Of a stretch of 64,000 nucleotides of DNA, positions 52,506 through 61,377 are shown one piece after another. This stretch comes from Luethyella okanaganae (GTDB lineage: Bacteria > Actinomycetota > Actinomycetes > Actinomycetales > Microbacteriaceae): the NCBI RefSeq assembly GCF_042660285.1, contig NZ_JBHSTP010000001.1, positions 620,001-684,000 of the forward strand. Reading direction: 5' to 3'. Numbering within the stretch: position 1 is the first letter of the stretch; each line of letters starts with the position of its first letter. Made by a program: the position numbers and the translations under genes. The notes beneath the pieces are model-generated. The model worked only from the letters and a program-made list of their open reading frames with translations. It was not told where the DNA came from and did not search any database.

Positions 52506-52805
52506 ATGGTTTCCGCGCACTCCGATGCAGCTCGATTGCTCGGCGCACGCGTACGGGAATCCCGCCTGCGTCTGGGTTTGAGCCAGGAGGACGTGGCCGA
52601 TCTCGCGGAGATCCACGTGACCAATCTGGGCAAGATCGAACGAGGGCAGGCGAATCCGAGCCTGACGACGATCGTGCGGGTCGCGGGTGTGCTCGACGTC
52701 GACCCGGGTGACCTTGTGAGAGGTATCGGTCTCGACCACCTTCCTCCGCGGTCCCACAGGCTCACTGCCGCCGACCTCATCAGGGAACGCAAGGCCAGGA
52801 GCTGA
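52506..52805 (+). CDS. XRE-family HTH regulator, restriction-controller-like
   Basis: A 99-residue single-domain regulator. The HTH (residues ~10-70) has ARVRESRLRLGLSQEDVADL, EIHVTNLGKIERGQANPSL and a last helix IVRVAGVLDVDPGDLV. It resembles C proteins that control restriction-modification operons, although those are usually slightly shorter. It is divergent from mod. The start ATG 52506 sits behind GAGG. Its likely target is the inverted repeat upstream. Confidence 0.82.
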   Translation: MVSAHSDAARLLGARVRESRLRLGLSQEDVADLAEIHVTNLGKIERGQANPSLTTIVRVAGVLDVDPGDLVRGIGLDHLPPRSHRLTAADLIRERKARS

Positions 52806-52832
52806 GCAGGCCGGAGGCGGGGAGCGGGGGTG

Positions 52833-53198
52833 CTAGAAGCTCACCCGCCAGAGGTACTCTGCGCCATCGGGCCGAAACCAGCGAACGAGCACGACGGTCG
52901 CCCGCGAAGGGTCGTCAGAGTGCAGAATGAACGAGAAGCGCTGGCCGGGGCTCAGCGCGGTCGGAAGTCCCCAGATGAGCGCACCTGTTCCGAGGAGGGC
53001 GAGATGGATGCCGACAAGCCGTTCGTGCCCGACGTTGAGCAGCTCATAGCGGGGCGCGGCCCCGCGATCGATGCGCCATGGCACGCGGTAGGCCGACTCC
53101 GAAGGGGAGTCGTGGGGGTCGACGGCTCGCAACATGCAGACACGGTAACCGCGGCGTCCGACGTTGAGCGCACCCGATTCAGGCTTTCCGACAGACAC
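52833..53198 (-). CDS. hypothetical protein
   Basis: Up to 121 residues, starting with GTG at 53198; ATG at 53135 (MLRAVDPHD) is an alternative. The sequence is beta-rich (YRVPWRIDRGAAPRYELLNVG, ATVVLVRWFRPDGAEYLWRVSF) with no signal peptide and no known motif. It lies 50 nt upstream of nothing on its own strand and 49 nt from the ABC ATPase gene, which is also minus-strand. A link to surface-polymer export is possible but unsupported. Confidence 0.5.
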   Translation of the reverse strand: MSVGKPESGALNVGRRGYRVCMLRAVDPHDSPSESAYRVPWRIDRGAAPRYELLNVGHERLVGIHLALLGTGALIWGLPTALSPGQRFSFILHSDDPSRATVVLVRWFRPDGAEYLWRVSF

Positions 53199-53248
53199 TG
53201 TTGGCGACTGAAGGAAGAACGCGGTTGTGGAGGAGGAGTGCCTGCAAC

Positions 53249-54013
53249 TCAGGCAGGCCCGTACTCCTCGTCGTAGCGGGCGAGAACGTCGGCGATCGTG
53301 CCGTCGAGCACGAGCCTGCCCTTGTCGAGATAGAGGCCCCGCGTGCAGAAACGGCGCAGATCGCGCTCGTTGTGCGAGACGAAGAAGAGAGTGCGACCGT
53401 CGGCGAGCAATTCCTCAATGCGGCGATAGCACTTCTCGCGGAAAGCCTTATCTCCAACAGCGAGCACCTCGTCGACGAGGATGATCGGCTCTTCCAAGCG
53501 AGAGATCACAGCGAAGGCGATACGCACTTTCATGCCGCTCGACAGATGCTTGTAAGGGGTGTCGAGGAAGCCGCCGATCTCGGCGAAGTCGATGATGTCG
53601 TCGAACCGCGCGTCGATCATCGGTCTCGTCATCCCGTGCAGACCGGCTGTGAGGTAGACATTGTCGCGCACCGAGAGGTCCTCGACGAAGCCGCCGGTGA
53701 TCTCGATGAGGGGAGCGACACCCAGGCTCACCTCGACGCTGCCCTCGTCGGGCAGAATGACCCCGGCGACGAGTTTCAGGAGAGTCGACTTGCCTTGTCC
53801 GTTGCGCCCGACGACGCCAATGGCCTCGCCCGCGCGCACCTCGACCGACAGGTGACGCAGCGCCCAGAACTCGTCAGGGCGGCTGCGTCGATTCCTGCTC
53901 GCAAAGAGGTCCTTGAAAGTGCGTCGTCCTCGTCGATTGCGGCGGAATCGGATGCCGACGTCGTCGACGTGGATGACGGTCTCCTGCGTGGCGGTCCTCG
54001 TCGCGTTCGCCAT
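53249..54013 (-). CDS. ABC transporter ATP-binding protein, TagH/Wzt type
   Basis: A 254-residue polysaccharide/teichoic-acid exporter ATPase. Walker A is VVGRNGQGKSTLLK (about 74-87), the signature HLSSGMKVRIAFAV is the SxGM variant typical of this class, and Walker B is PIILVDEVLAVGD. It has no C-terminal carbohydrate-binding extension of the Wzt type. Its start overlaps the permease stop by one base (TGATG), so the two form one exporter. Confidence 0.9.
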   Translation of the reverse strand: MANATRTATQETVIHVDDVGIRFRRNRRGRRTFKDLFASRNRRSRPDEFWALRHLSVEVRAGEAIGVVGRNGQGKSTLLKLVAGVILPDEGSVEVSLGVAPLIEITGGFVEDLSVRDNVYLTAGLHGMTRPMIDARFDDIIDFAEIGGFLDTPYKHLSSGMKVRIAFAVISRLEEPIILVDEVLAVGDKAFREKCYRRIEELLADGRTLFFVSHNERDLRRFCTRGLYLDKGRLVLDGTIADVLARYDEEYGPA

Positions 54014-54831
54014 CAGATCTCTTTCAACACGGCGCGTTCGACGCGTTGGAACACGAAGAGCCCGAGCACGAGGACGCCCGCGGACATGACCGTGGCGACG
54101 ATCACGCTGAACCAGTCGAGTTGACCGGGGAAGAAGGCGGCGCGGTAGAGGCCGAAGATGCCCGTGAGCGGGTTGAACGCCGCCCAGAAATGCAGGTTCG
54201 CCGGTAGATCGGTTGCTCCATAGATGATAGGCGAGGCGTAGAAGAGGAAACGCAGCGCGAGCTTGATCGCGCGCTCGAGGTCGCGGAAGAAGACGACGAG
54301 AGGGGCGACGACCAGCCCGATGCCGACCGTGAGCATCGCCTGGATGAGGATGGCGAGCGGAAAATAGACGGCGCCGATGGTGATGACCGCTCCCGACACG
54401 ATCGCAAACAACGCGAGCACGGGAATCGACGCCAGGAACTCGATTCCCTTGGAGAGTATGAGCCTGTTGACCCAGATCGTGCGCGGAATCTTGGTGGAAC
54501 GGATCAATTTGGCCTCACGGAGGAAGGCCCGGGTGCAATCGGAGACCGCTCCGTTGAACCACATCCAGGGCAGCAGAGCAGAGAGCAGGAACACGATATA
54601 CGGCTCACTGCCGACAGGGCGCTGGAAGACCTGCGTGAAGACGAACCAGTAGATCGCAGACATGAGGAGCGGGTCGAGGATCGACCACACGTATCCGAGC
54701 GCAGAGGTGGAGTAGCGGACGCGGAGGTCGCGACGGGTGAGCAGCCACAGGGAATGGCGGTAGCGTGCGAACGGCGACCAGTGCTGCCGCTCCTCGGCAT
54801 CGGAACTCACGGGGTCTATCGTAGGGGGCAT
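54013..54831 (-). CDS. ABC transporter permease, TagG/Wzm type
   Basis: A 272-residue ABC-2 permease with six membrane segments, including SAIYWFVFTQVFQRPVG, IVFLLSALLPWMWFNGAVSD, LASIPVLALFAIVSGAVITIG and VIVATVMSAGVLVLGLFVF. RDLRVRYSTSALGYVWSILDP near the N-terminus is characteristic of polysaccharide/teichoic acid exporters. It probably moves an undecaprenyl-linked polymer across the membrane. It lies downstream of the nucleotidyltransferase gene on the same strand. Confidence 0.9.
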   Translation of the reverse strand: MPPTIDPVSSDAEERQHWSPFARYRHSLWLLTRRDLRVRYSTSALGYVWSILDPLLMSAIYWFVFTQVFQRPVGSEPYIVFLLSALLPWMWFNGAVSDCTRAFLREAKLIRSTKIPRTIWVNRLILSKGIEFLASIPVLALFAIVSGAVITIGAVYFPLAILIQAMLTVGIGLVVAPLVVFFRDLERAIKLALRFLFYASPIIYGATDLPANLHFWAAFNPLTGIFGLYRAAFFPGQLDWFSVIVATVMSAGVLVLGLFVFQRVERAVLKEI

Positions 54832-54859
54832 GGGGTTCGGCCCCGCGAGCTGCGCGATG

Positions 54860-55552
54860 CTAGACGTAGAGGTTGGCCTGGGCCAGGTCCTCGGCGAAGT
54901 CGACCTCGACCGCGTAGAGGTCGGAGATGTCGACCGGCTCGACGAGCATGCGGTCTTTCTCGATGGCCAACTCGATCCCGCGCTCGAAGTAGTCTTGGTT
55001 TCCGACTTTGATCAGGTGACGCTGCAGCGTGGCTTTGTCGGCGCTTGAAATGTAGTTGATGCCGACGGCTTCGCCGAGACCGTTCTTGACGGTCTTGGAG
55101 AGCTCTTTGATGTAACCCTCGGCACTCGTCGTGTACTTGACCTCTTCGCCCGAGACCTCCGAGGTGTTGACGGTCACGAACGACTGGTCGCGTGCGACCA
55201 TCACCGCGGCGCGCTCGAGCACGATCGGGTCGAACACGACATCGCCGTTCATCCAGAGCACGCCGCCGGGCTGCGACGCCTGAAGTGCGCGCACGAGGCT
55301 CTTCGAGGTGTTGGTCTGGTCGTACTGCTCGTTGTAGACGAAAGACGTGTGGGGGAAGGCCTCGATGATGTGCTCAAGCTTGTAGCCGACGACGATGGAC
55401 ACCCTGGCGCTGTGTCCGAATGCGTGCTCGATGTTGTCGAACTGCTGACGCATGATCGTGCGGCCGTCGCCCAACTCGGTGAGCGGCTTGGGGAGGGATC
55501 GACCGAGACGACTCCCCATGCCTGCGGCAAGAATGACGACCTGGGTGGTCAC
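54860..55552 (-). CDS. nucleotidyltransferase, CTP:phospho-alcohol/sugar type
   Basis: A 230-residue NTP transferase. The signature loop is VVILAAGMGSRLGRSLPKPL (residues ~5-24), followed by IVVGYKLEHI, VYNEQYDQTNTSKSL and the metal-site GVLWMNGDVVFDP. The NxxYxxTN and WMNGDV patterns are those of phosphocholine/phospho-alcohol cytidylyltransferases (LicC-like). GTG 55552 is chosen for the GAGGAG just upstream. It could supply the CDP-alcohol used by the CDP-alcohol transferase at 41.9 kb. First gene of a run with the exporter genes. Confidence 0.85.
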   Translation of the reverse strand: MTTQVVILAAGMGSRLGRSLPKPLTELGDGRTIMRQQFDNIEHAFGHSARVSIVVGYKLEHIIEAFPHTSFVYNEQYDQTNTSKSLVRALQASQPGGVLWMNGDVVFDPIVLERAAVMVARDQSFVTVNTSEVSGEEVKYTTSAEGYIKELSKTVKNGLGEAVGINYISSADKATLQRHLIKVGNQDYFERGIELAIEKDRMLVEPVDISDLYAVEVDFAEDLAQANLYV

Positions 55553-55806
55553 GATAGGCTCCTCATAGATAAAGGGCTCATCGCTGTTGAAACCACCGTT
55601 CTCGGAAGTTTGCCTACGATTTACCCCAAATTTCACGTAAGGACACGCCGTTGTGCCAAAATCAGCATAGCGTGCCACCCGGTCGGGGGAGTAATCGTTG
55701 CGCCTGCGCGTTCGTCACAGCCTGCTGGGCATATTCTCAGCTACGGATTGCATCATACACACGGGGAATCGGGCGGGGTGCCCGGGGGAATTGGTAGGTT
55801 GGCGGG
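55553..55806. other. divergent intergenic region
   Basis: A 254-nt gap between the nucleotidyltransferase (minus) and the ABC ATPase (plus). It is AT-richer around 55570-55670 (for example CGATTTACCCCAAATTTCACG) and must hold both promoters. No open frame with coding character and no clear RNA gene is seen. Confidence 0.5.
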
Positions 55807-57252
55807 GTGACTTCAGTGCCGCATCCTCCTTCGACGCAAGAGACGAGCGCGATGTCGGGGCCTTCAGACGTCGTCGAGGAGAGTGCCCCGAAGGGGGCCG
55901 CCGAGTCTGTGGTGACGGACGGTATGGCTGATTCCGAGGGAACGGCGGAGCAGGCGAAGCGCGAGCCGGCATCTGCCAAGCCGAAGACGACCCGTACGAG
56001 GACGAACAGTGCTCGCTCGACGGCTTCCGCACGAACGGCAACGGCCAAGAGCACCTCCGTCCGCTCGAACTCGACGAAGTCCACCGCGACACGCACGAAG
56101 GCTGCCAAGGCGACGCCTGCGACGAGCGACGCCGCTGCCGCAGACGTTGCGACGCCGGATACCGCGGCGAAAGGTGCCCCCGCCAAGGAGCCTGCAGCCG
56201 CTCGTGCGCCACGCACGGCGCGAGCCGCCACAGCCCGAACCACGGTGCGATCGACCGCCGAGCGCAGCAGCACGGCCAAGGCCGCCGCAGCGCGGAGGAC
56301 AGCCCAGCGCGCGAACGCGAAGCAGACGGCGGCCGAGCTCGTGACCGAGCGCGCGGCGGCGGAGTCATCCGCGGAGACCGCTACCGAGGAGACGAGTGCC
56401 GAGACCCGGGACACCGCCGAGTTCCCGGTGAAGCGCGCGGCGCGACCGGCTCCTCAGAAGAAGCCTGCGGCGGTCGCCCCGCCCGTGACCGCGAAGGTCG
56501 TGCTCGAAATCTCCGGACTGGTCAAACAGTTCGGCGACAACGTCGCCGTGGCCGGAATCGACCTGCAGGTGCGCGCCGGTTCGTTCTATGGCATCGTCGG
56601 GCCGAACGGCGCAGGAAAGACGACGACGCTGTCCATGGTGACCGGTCTGCTTCGGCCCGACACCGGACGCGTCTTCGTGCACGGCATCGATGTGTGGGCG
56701 AAACCCGTCGAAGCCAAGCGCGCCATCGGCGTGCTGCCCGACCGTCTCAGGCTCTTCGACCGTCTGACCGGAGCCCAACTCCTCTACTACGCCGGTGCGC
56801 TACGCGGTCTCGACAGCGAGACCGTCCGTGCCCGCTCAAACGACCTCGCCTCGGCCTTCGGGCTGGAGGACGCGCTCAACCGGCTCGTCGCCGACTACTC
56901 TGCTGGCATGACCAAGAAGATCGCGCTCGCGTGCGCGATGATCCACTCGCCTCGACTGCTCGTGCTCGACGAGCCGTTCGAAGCCGTCGACCCCGTCTCG
57001 GCTGCGAATCTCACCGAGATCCTGCAGAGGTACGTGACCGCTGGAGGAACCGTCGTGCTCTCGAGCCACGGGATGGACCTCATCGAACGGGTGTGCGACA
57101 GCGTCGCGATCATCGTGCAGGGCCGTGTGCTCGCGGCGGGAACGCTCGACGAGGTGCGCGAGGGCAAGCCGCTCGAGGACCGCTTCGTCGAGCTCGCGGG
57201 CGGGCGCAAGGCTGCGGAGGGGATGGAATGGTTGCACAGCTTCTCGGACTGA
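55807..57252 (+). CDS. ABC transporter ATP-binding protein with long N-terminal tail
   Basis: A 481-residue protein. The C-terminal ~250 residues are a complete ABC ATPase: Walker A GIVGPNGAGKTTTLS (about 262-276), signature DYSAGMTKKIALACAM, Walker B LLVLDEPFEAVDP, and VVLSSHGMDLIERV. The first ~230 residues are low-complexity, rich in Ala, Thr, Arg, Lys and Ser (for instance KSTATRTKAAKATPAT and RSTAERSSTAKAAAARR), like the basic tails of actinobacterial HU or histone-like proteins. GTG 55807 is the start. The permease gene overlaps its 3' end by 25 nt. Confidence 0.88.
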   Translation: MTSVPHPPSTQETSAMSGPSDVVEESAPKGAAESVVTDGMADSEGTAEQAKREPASAKPKTTRTRTNSARSTASARTATAKSTSVRSNSTKSTATRTKAAKATPATSDAAAADVATPDTAAKGAPAKEPAAARAPRTARAATARTTVRSTAERSSTAKAAAARRTAQRANAKQTAAELVTERAAAESSAETATEETSAETRDTAEFPVKRAARPAPQKKPAAVAPPVTAKVVLEISGLVKQFGDNVAVAGIDLQVRAGSFYGIVGPNGAGKTTTLSMVTGLLRPDTGRVFVHGIDVWAKPVEAKRAIGVLPDRLRLFDRLTGAQLLYYAGALRGLDSETVRARSNDLASAFGLEDALNRLVADYSAGMTKKIALACAMIHSPRLLVLDEPFEAVDPVSAANLTEILQRYVTAGGTVVLSSHGMDLIERVCDSVAIIVQGRVLAAGTLDEVREGKPLEDRFVELAGGRKAAEGMEWLHSFSD

Positions 57253-58802
57253 AACTCCGGCTGCTCGGCAATCTCTTCCGTCGTAGCCCCTGGCAAGTCG
57301 TCGGCATCGTCGTCGGACTGGTCTACGGACTCGGGCTCGCGGTCACCCTGGCCGGCATGCTCATCGGACTGCGGTTCGTCGACGCCGTCGACGTCATCCG
57401 CGACGCGACGGTCATCGCCGGTTCGCTCGTCATGCTCGGATTCCTCGTCTTCCCTCTGGTCTTCGGCGTTGACGACACCATGGATCCACGAAAGTTCGCT
57501 CTGTTCGGCGTCGAAAACCGTGAGCTCTCGCTGGGGCTCGCCGTGTCGGCTTTCCTCGGAATCCCGGCACTCGTCCTCGTGATCGTGCTCGTCGGGTTCG
57601 TCGTGACTTGGACCCGCGGCCTCGGCGAGACGGCGCTCGCAGTCGTCGCGGCCGTGCTCGCGCTCGCGACCTGCATGCTCGCGACCAGGGTGACGACCTC
57701 GATCGCCTCGTTCCTGCTCTCCACGCGACGTTCGCGCGAGTTCACCGGCGCGATCGGCCTCCTGCTGATCGTGATGATCTCGCCCCTCATCATCCTGTTG
57801 AGCAACGTCGACTGGGGCAGGCAGGGCCGCACGGTGCTCGAGGCTATTGCCGGCATCCTGAGCTGGACTCCGCTTGGAGCGGTCTGGGCCGTCCCTGCCG
57901 ACGCGGCGAACGGATCGTGGGGTGCAGCCATGCTGAAGCTGCTCATCGCCGCAGCGACTCTCGGCGTGCTCTGGCTGGCCTGGCAGCGGCTCGTCGTGCG
58001 CATGCTCGTCACGCCAGGCCGCGAGGCGCAGGCCAGGTCGTATCACGGCATCGGGTGGTTCGACCGAATGCCGCACAATGCGACGGGCGCCGTCGCCGCA
58101 CGCAGCATCACCTACTGGACCAGGGACTCGCGCTACTGGGTGTCCCTCATCATGATCCCGGTGCTGCCCGTCATCCTTGTCCTGACCTTGAACATCGGCG
58201 GCATTCCCGTCTCGGCCCTCGCGCTCCTCCCGGTTCCGGTCATGAGCCTGTTCCTCGGCTGGACGACCCACAACGACGTTGCCTATGACAGCACGGCGAT
58301 CTGGCTTCATGTCGTATCGGGCACCAGGGGATTCTCCGACCGGGTCGGCCGGCTCGTTCCCGCGCTCGCCCTCGGCGTCGTCGTCATCGCGATCGGCACC
58401 GGCCTGAGCACGCTCTTCTACCGTGACTGGAGCGTCATGCCGTCGCTTCTCGGTGTGAGCACCTGCCTGTTCCTGGCAGGCCTCGGCTTCGGGAGCTACA
58501 CCTCCGCGCGTTTCCCCTACCCGGTGCCGAAACCGGGTGACAGCCCGTTCGCCCAGCCGCAGGCCTCGGGCACAGCCGCCTCGTTCGTGCAATCCCTCAC
58601 GCTCCTCGGCTCCCTCGTGCTCGCCCTGCCGGCCATCGGTCTTGCACTGCTGGGCTTCTTCGTCGATTCCGCCTGGCATGTCGTGTCCCTCCTCGTCGGC
58701 TGTGGTACAGGGCTGCTCGTCCTCTTCGGGGGCATCTGGTTCGGGTCGCGCACCTTCGAGCGTCGCGGACCGGAGATGCTGGCCTCGGCACTCCGCGCAT
58801 GA
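57228..58802 (+). CDS. ABC transporter permease (large, ~12 membrane segments)
   Basis: A 524-residue integral membrane protein with about 12 hydrophobic segments (VVGIVVGLVYGLGLAVTLAG, VIAGSLVMLGFLVFPLVFGV, ALAVVAAVLALATCMLA and others), forming the membrane half of the transporter with the preceding ATPase. ATG 57228 lies inside the ATPase gene behind GGAGGGG. Substrate unknown; this kind of permease is common in actinobacteria and often lies beside DUF3039, as here. Confidence 0.87.
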   Translation: MVAQLLGLKLRLLGNLFRRSPWQVVGIVVGLVYGLGLAVTLAGMLIGLRFVDAVDVIRDATVIAGSLVMLGFLVFPLVFGVDDTMDPRKFALFGVENRELSLGLAVSAFLGIPALVLVIVLVGFVVTWTRGLGETALAVVAAVLALATCMLATRVTTSIASFLLSTRRSREFTGAIGLLLIVMISPLIILLSNVDWGRQGRTVLEAIAGILSWTPLGAVWAVPADAANGSWGAAMLKLLIAAATLGVLWLAWQRLVVRMLVTPGREAQARSYHGIGWFDRMPHNATGAVAARSITYWTRDSRYWVSLIMIPVLPVILVLTLNIGGIPVSALALLPVPVMSLFLGWTTHNDVAYDSTAIWLHVVSGTRGFSDRVGRLVPALALGVVVIAIGTGLSTLFYRDWSVMPSLLGVSTCLFLAGLGFGSYTSARFPYPVPKPGDSPFAQPQASGTAASFVQSLTLLGSLVLALPAIGLALLGFFVDSAWHVVSLLVGCGTGLLVLFGGIWFGSRTFERRGPEMLASALRA

Positions 58803-58837
58803 GGCCTCCATGGCCGGCATCGGGATACGCTGGAAGC

Positions 58838-59125
58838 ATGACTGAACAGTTCCGCGCGAGCATCGCCGACCCAGGGCACCCAGGCGGCGGCACCTCGACG
58901 CTCGATCGCGAGCTCGAGGAACTGCTGAACCAAGAGTCCGTCGAGCCCGGTGACCACGAGCGTTTCTCGCACTACGTGAAGAAGGAGAAGATCCTCGAGT
59001 CGGCTATGACGGGCAAGCCGGTCAAGGCCCTGTGCGGCAAGAAGTGGACACCGGGTCGTGACCCTGAGAAGTTCCCTGTATGCCCGATGTGCAAAGAGAT
59101 CTACGAGCGGCTCAAGGCCGAATAG
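58838..59125 (+). CDS. DUF3039 family protein
   Basis: A 95-residue protein of the DUF3039 family: STLDRELEELLNQESVEPGD, HERFSHYVKKEKI, then ALCGKKWTPGRDPEKFPVCPMCKEIYERL. The Cys in ALCGK plus CPMC form a probable zinc site. Small cytosolic protein of unknown function, conserved in actinobacteria. ATG 58838 follows GGAAGC, 35 nt after the permease stop. Confidence 0.92.
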   Translation: MTEQFRASIADPGHPGGGTSTLDRELEELLNQESVEPGDHERFSHYVKKEKILESAMTGKPVKALCGKKWTPGRDPEKFPVCPMCKEIYERLKAE

Positions 59126-59144
59126 TCGCCTGGCCGGGGGCGTT

Positions 59145-60467
59145 CTAGCGATACACGGTCGGGATCACGGGCTCCCCATGGCCGAGACGGAACGCCTCGA
59201 CGGGCAGTTCCTGCATGACGGATGCTCGATGCTGGCGTGCCCGAACCGTTCCTTCCCTCCCGAGGTAACGCTCGTCCGCCACGCCGTCTCGAATGAGCGG
59301 AATCATGAGTCGGCGCTCACGGCTCGAGTCCGGGCTGCCCTCCGGTTCCCCTTCCGGCCCGTCGCCGACGTAGATGATCTCCTCGCGTGCGGTGCGCGTG
59401 GAGTCCAGACGACGCACCGCGGTCTTACGTCCGCCGACGCTCATCTTCTGGGCGCTGGTCTTGGCGACCGGTATCCACTCCTCGCCGTCACCCTTGTGAG
59501 CGACGAGCTTGTATACCATGCCGGCTGCGGGAGCCCCGGACCCGGTGACCACGGAGGTGCCGACGCCGTAGGCGTCGACGGGGGCGCCAGAGAGCGCCCC
59601 GATCGTGTATTCGTCGAGATCGCTCGTGACGGTGATCTTCGTGCCGACGGCGCCCAGCGAGTCGAGTTGCTCGCGCACCGCCTCGACCACGGTCGGCAGA
59701 TCGCCGGAGTCGATGCGCACGGCACCCAGGCCCGGTCCGGCGACCTTCACAGCGAGTTCGACGCCGTTGCGGATGTCGTAAGTGTCGATGAGTAGCGTCG
59801 TGTCGAGGCCGAAGGCGGCCACCTGTGCACGGAAGGCATCCTCCTCGGTATCGTGCAGGAGGGTGAACGAGTGTGCGGCCGTTCCCATCGTCGGGATTCC
59901 CCAGGTGCGACCGGCCTCGAGATTGCTCGTCGCGCTGAAGCCGGCGATATAGGCCGCACGAGCCGCGGCGATCGCGGACTTCTCATTGGCGCGCCTGGAT
60001 CCCATCTCGGCGATCGGTCGCCCGAGACTCACCGAGACCATGCGAGCGGCGGCACTCGCGACCGAGGTGTCGTAGTTGAGCACGCTCAGAATGAGGGTCT
60101 CGAGCACGACCCCCTCGGCGAAACTCGACTCGACCGTCATGAGCGGAGAGCCAGGGAAGTACGCCTCGCCTTCTTGGTAGCCCCAGATCGAGCCGCTGAA
60201 CCGGTAATCGGCGAGCCAGTCGAGGGTCGGCTGGCGCACGACGCCGTTGTCGCGCAGCCAGTCGAGTTCGGGATCCTCGAAGCGGAAGGCGCCTATGAGT
60301 TCGATCAGCCGTCCGGTGCCAGCAACGATACCGTAGCGCCGGCCGTTCGGAAGACGGCGGGCGAAGGCCTCGAACATGCACTCGCGGTGGGCTGTGCCAC
60401 TCTGGATGGCGGCATCCACCATCGTGAGTTCGTAACGGTCGGTGAGGAGAGCCGGAGAGCTGATCAC
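59145..60467 (-). CDS. pncB: nicotinate phosphoribosyltransferase
   Basis: A 440-residue enzyme that converts nicotinate and PRPP to nicotinate mononucleotide in NAD salvage. Family segments are LLTDRYELTMVDAAIQSGT, FEAFARRLPNGRRYGIV, LEAGRTWGIPTMGTAAHSF (with the active-site His), AVRIDSGDLPTVVEAVR and VTSDLDEYTI. GTG 60467 is the start, as the upstream reading frame runs into murI on the other strand. It is divergent from murI with a 46-nt gap. With nudC at 11 kb, it is the second NAD-metabolism gene in the window. Confidence 0.93.
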   Translation of the reverse strand: MISSPALLTDRYELTMVDAAIQSGTAHRECMFEAFARRLPNGRRYGIVAGTGRLIELIGAFRFEDPELDWLRDNGVVRQPTLDWLADYRFSGSIWGYQEGEAYFPGSPLMTVESSFAEGVVLETLILSVLNYDTSVASAAARMVSVSLGRPIAEMGSRRANEKSAIAAARAAYIAGFSATSNLEAGRTWGIPTMGTAAHSFTLLHDTEEDAFRAQVAAFGLDTTLLIDTYDIRNGVELAVKVAGPGLGAVRIDSGDLPTVVEAVREQLDSLGAVGTKITVTSDLDEYTIGALSGAPVDAYGVGTSVVTGSGAPAAGMVYKLVAHKGDGEEWIPVAKTSAQKMSVGGRKTAVRRLDSTRTAREEIIYVGDGPEGEPEGSPDSSRERRLMIPLIRDGVADERYLGREGTVRARQHRASVMQELPVEAFRLGHGEPVIPTVYR

Positions 60468-60513
60468 GCAGGCCAGCCTAGTCGCACGGTTGAGGCTAGT
60501 AGGCTTGCCAGTC

Positions 60514-61377
60514 GTGACTGATGCACCCATTGGAATCTTCGATTCCGGAGTCGGCGGCCTGACGGTCGCGCGGGCGATCAAAGATCAGCTGCCGGGGGAG
60601 TCGATCCTCTACATCGGTGACCTCGCGCATTCGCCGTACGGCCCCAAGAAGATCGCGGACGTTCGCGGCTATGCTCTCGACGTGCTCGACGACCTTGTCG
60701 AGCAGGGCGTCAAGATGCTCGTCATCGCCTGCAACACGGCGTCGGCCGCGATGCTGCGGGATGCCCGGGAACGCTACAGCGTGCCGGTGATCGAGGTCAT
60801 CCAGCCTGCGGTGCGTCGTGCCGTCGCCGCGACGCGCAACCACCGGGTCGGCGTGATCGGCACGGTCGGCACGATCAACTCCCGTGCCTACGACGACGCC
60901 TTCGCGGCTGCGCCGAGGTTGAAGCTCTTCTCCGAGGCCTGCCCGCGCTTCGTCGAGTTCGTCGAGGCGGGCGTCACGACGGGCGACGAGGTGCTGGCGG
61001 TCGCCGAGGACTATCTCGCCCCGCTGAAGTCGGCCGGCATCGACACCCTCGTGCTCGGATGCACGCACTACCCGTTCCTCAAGGGCGCCATCTCCTATGT
61101 GATGGGTGAGGATGTGTCGCTCGTCTCGAGCGACACAGAGACCGCCAACGACGTCTACCGGGTGCTCGTGAGCCGAGGGCTCGAGCGTGCGGCGAACACG
61201 CCCCCGAGCTACCGCTACGAGGCGACCGGCGATAGCGCATCCGACTTTCTCGACCTCGCCCACCGCCTGATCGGTCCCGAGATCTCGGGTGTCGAGCTTG
61301 TCGAGACCGGCGTGGTCCACCTCGCCGAGCTGCCCCGAACATCCCGGACATCCCCGAACGAAGGAGAACCACCGTGA
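60514..61377 (+). CDS. murI: glutamate racemase
   Basis: A 287-residue enzyme that makes D-glutamate for peptidoglycan. IGIFDSGVGGLTVARAI, YIGDLAHSPYGPK, and the two catalytic cysteines in VIACNTAS and LVLGCTHYPFL are all present. GTG 60514 begins VTDAPIG. Its stop overlaps the rph start as GTGA, so murI-rph-rdgB form an operon, an order common in actinobacteria. Confidence 0.95.
   Translation: MTDAPIGIFDSGVGGLTVARAIKDQLPGESILYIGDLAHSPYGPKKIADVRGYALDVLDDLVEQGVKMLVIACNTASAAMLRDARERYSVPVIEVIQPAVRRAVAATRNHRVGVIGTVGTINSRAYDDAFAAAPRLKLFSEACPRFVEFVEAGVTTGDEVLAVAEDYLAPLKSAGIDTLVLGCTHYPFLKGAISYVMGEDVSLVSSDTETANDVYRVLVSRGLERAANTPPSYRYEATGDSASDFLDLAHRLIGPEISGVELVETGVVHLAELPRTSRTSPNEGEPP

Noticed and set aside
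56895..58820. 641-codon minus-strand frame across the ABC exporter genes
   Set aside because: Antisense shadow rich in Glu/Arg/Asp; the plus-strand ATPase and permease are complete.
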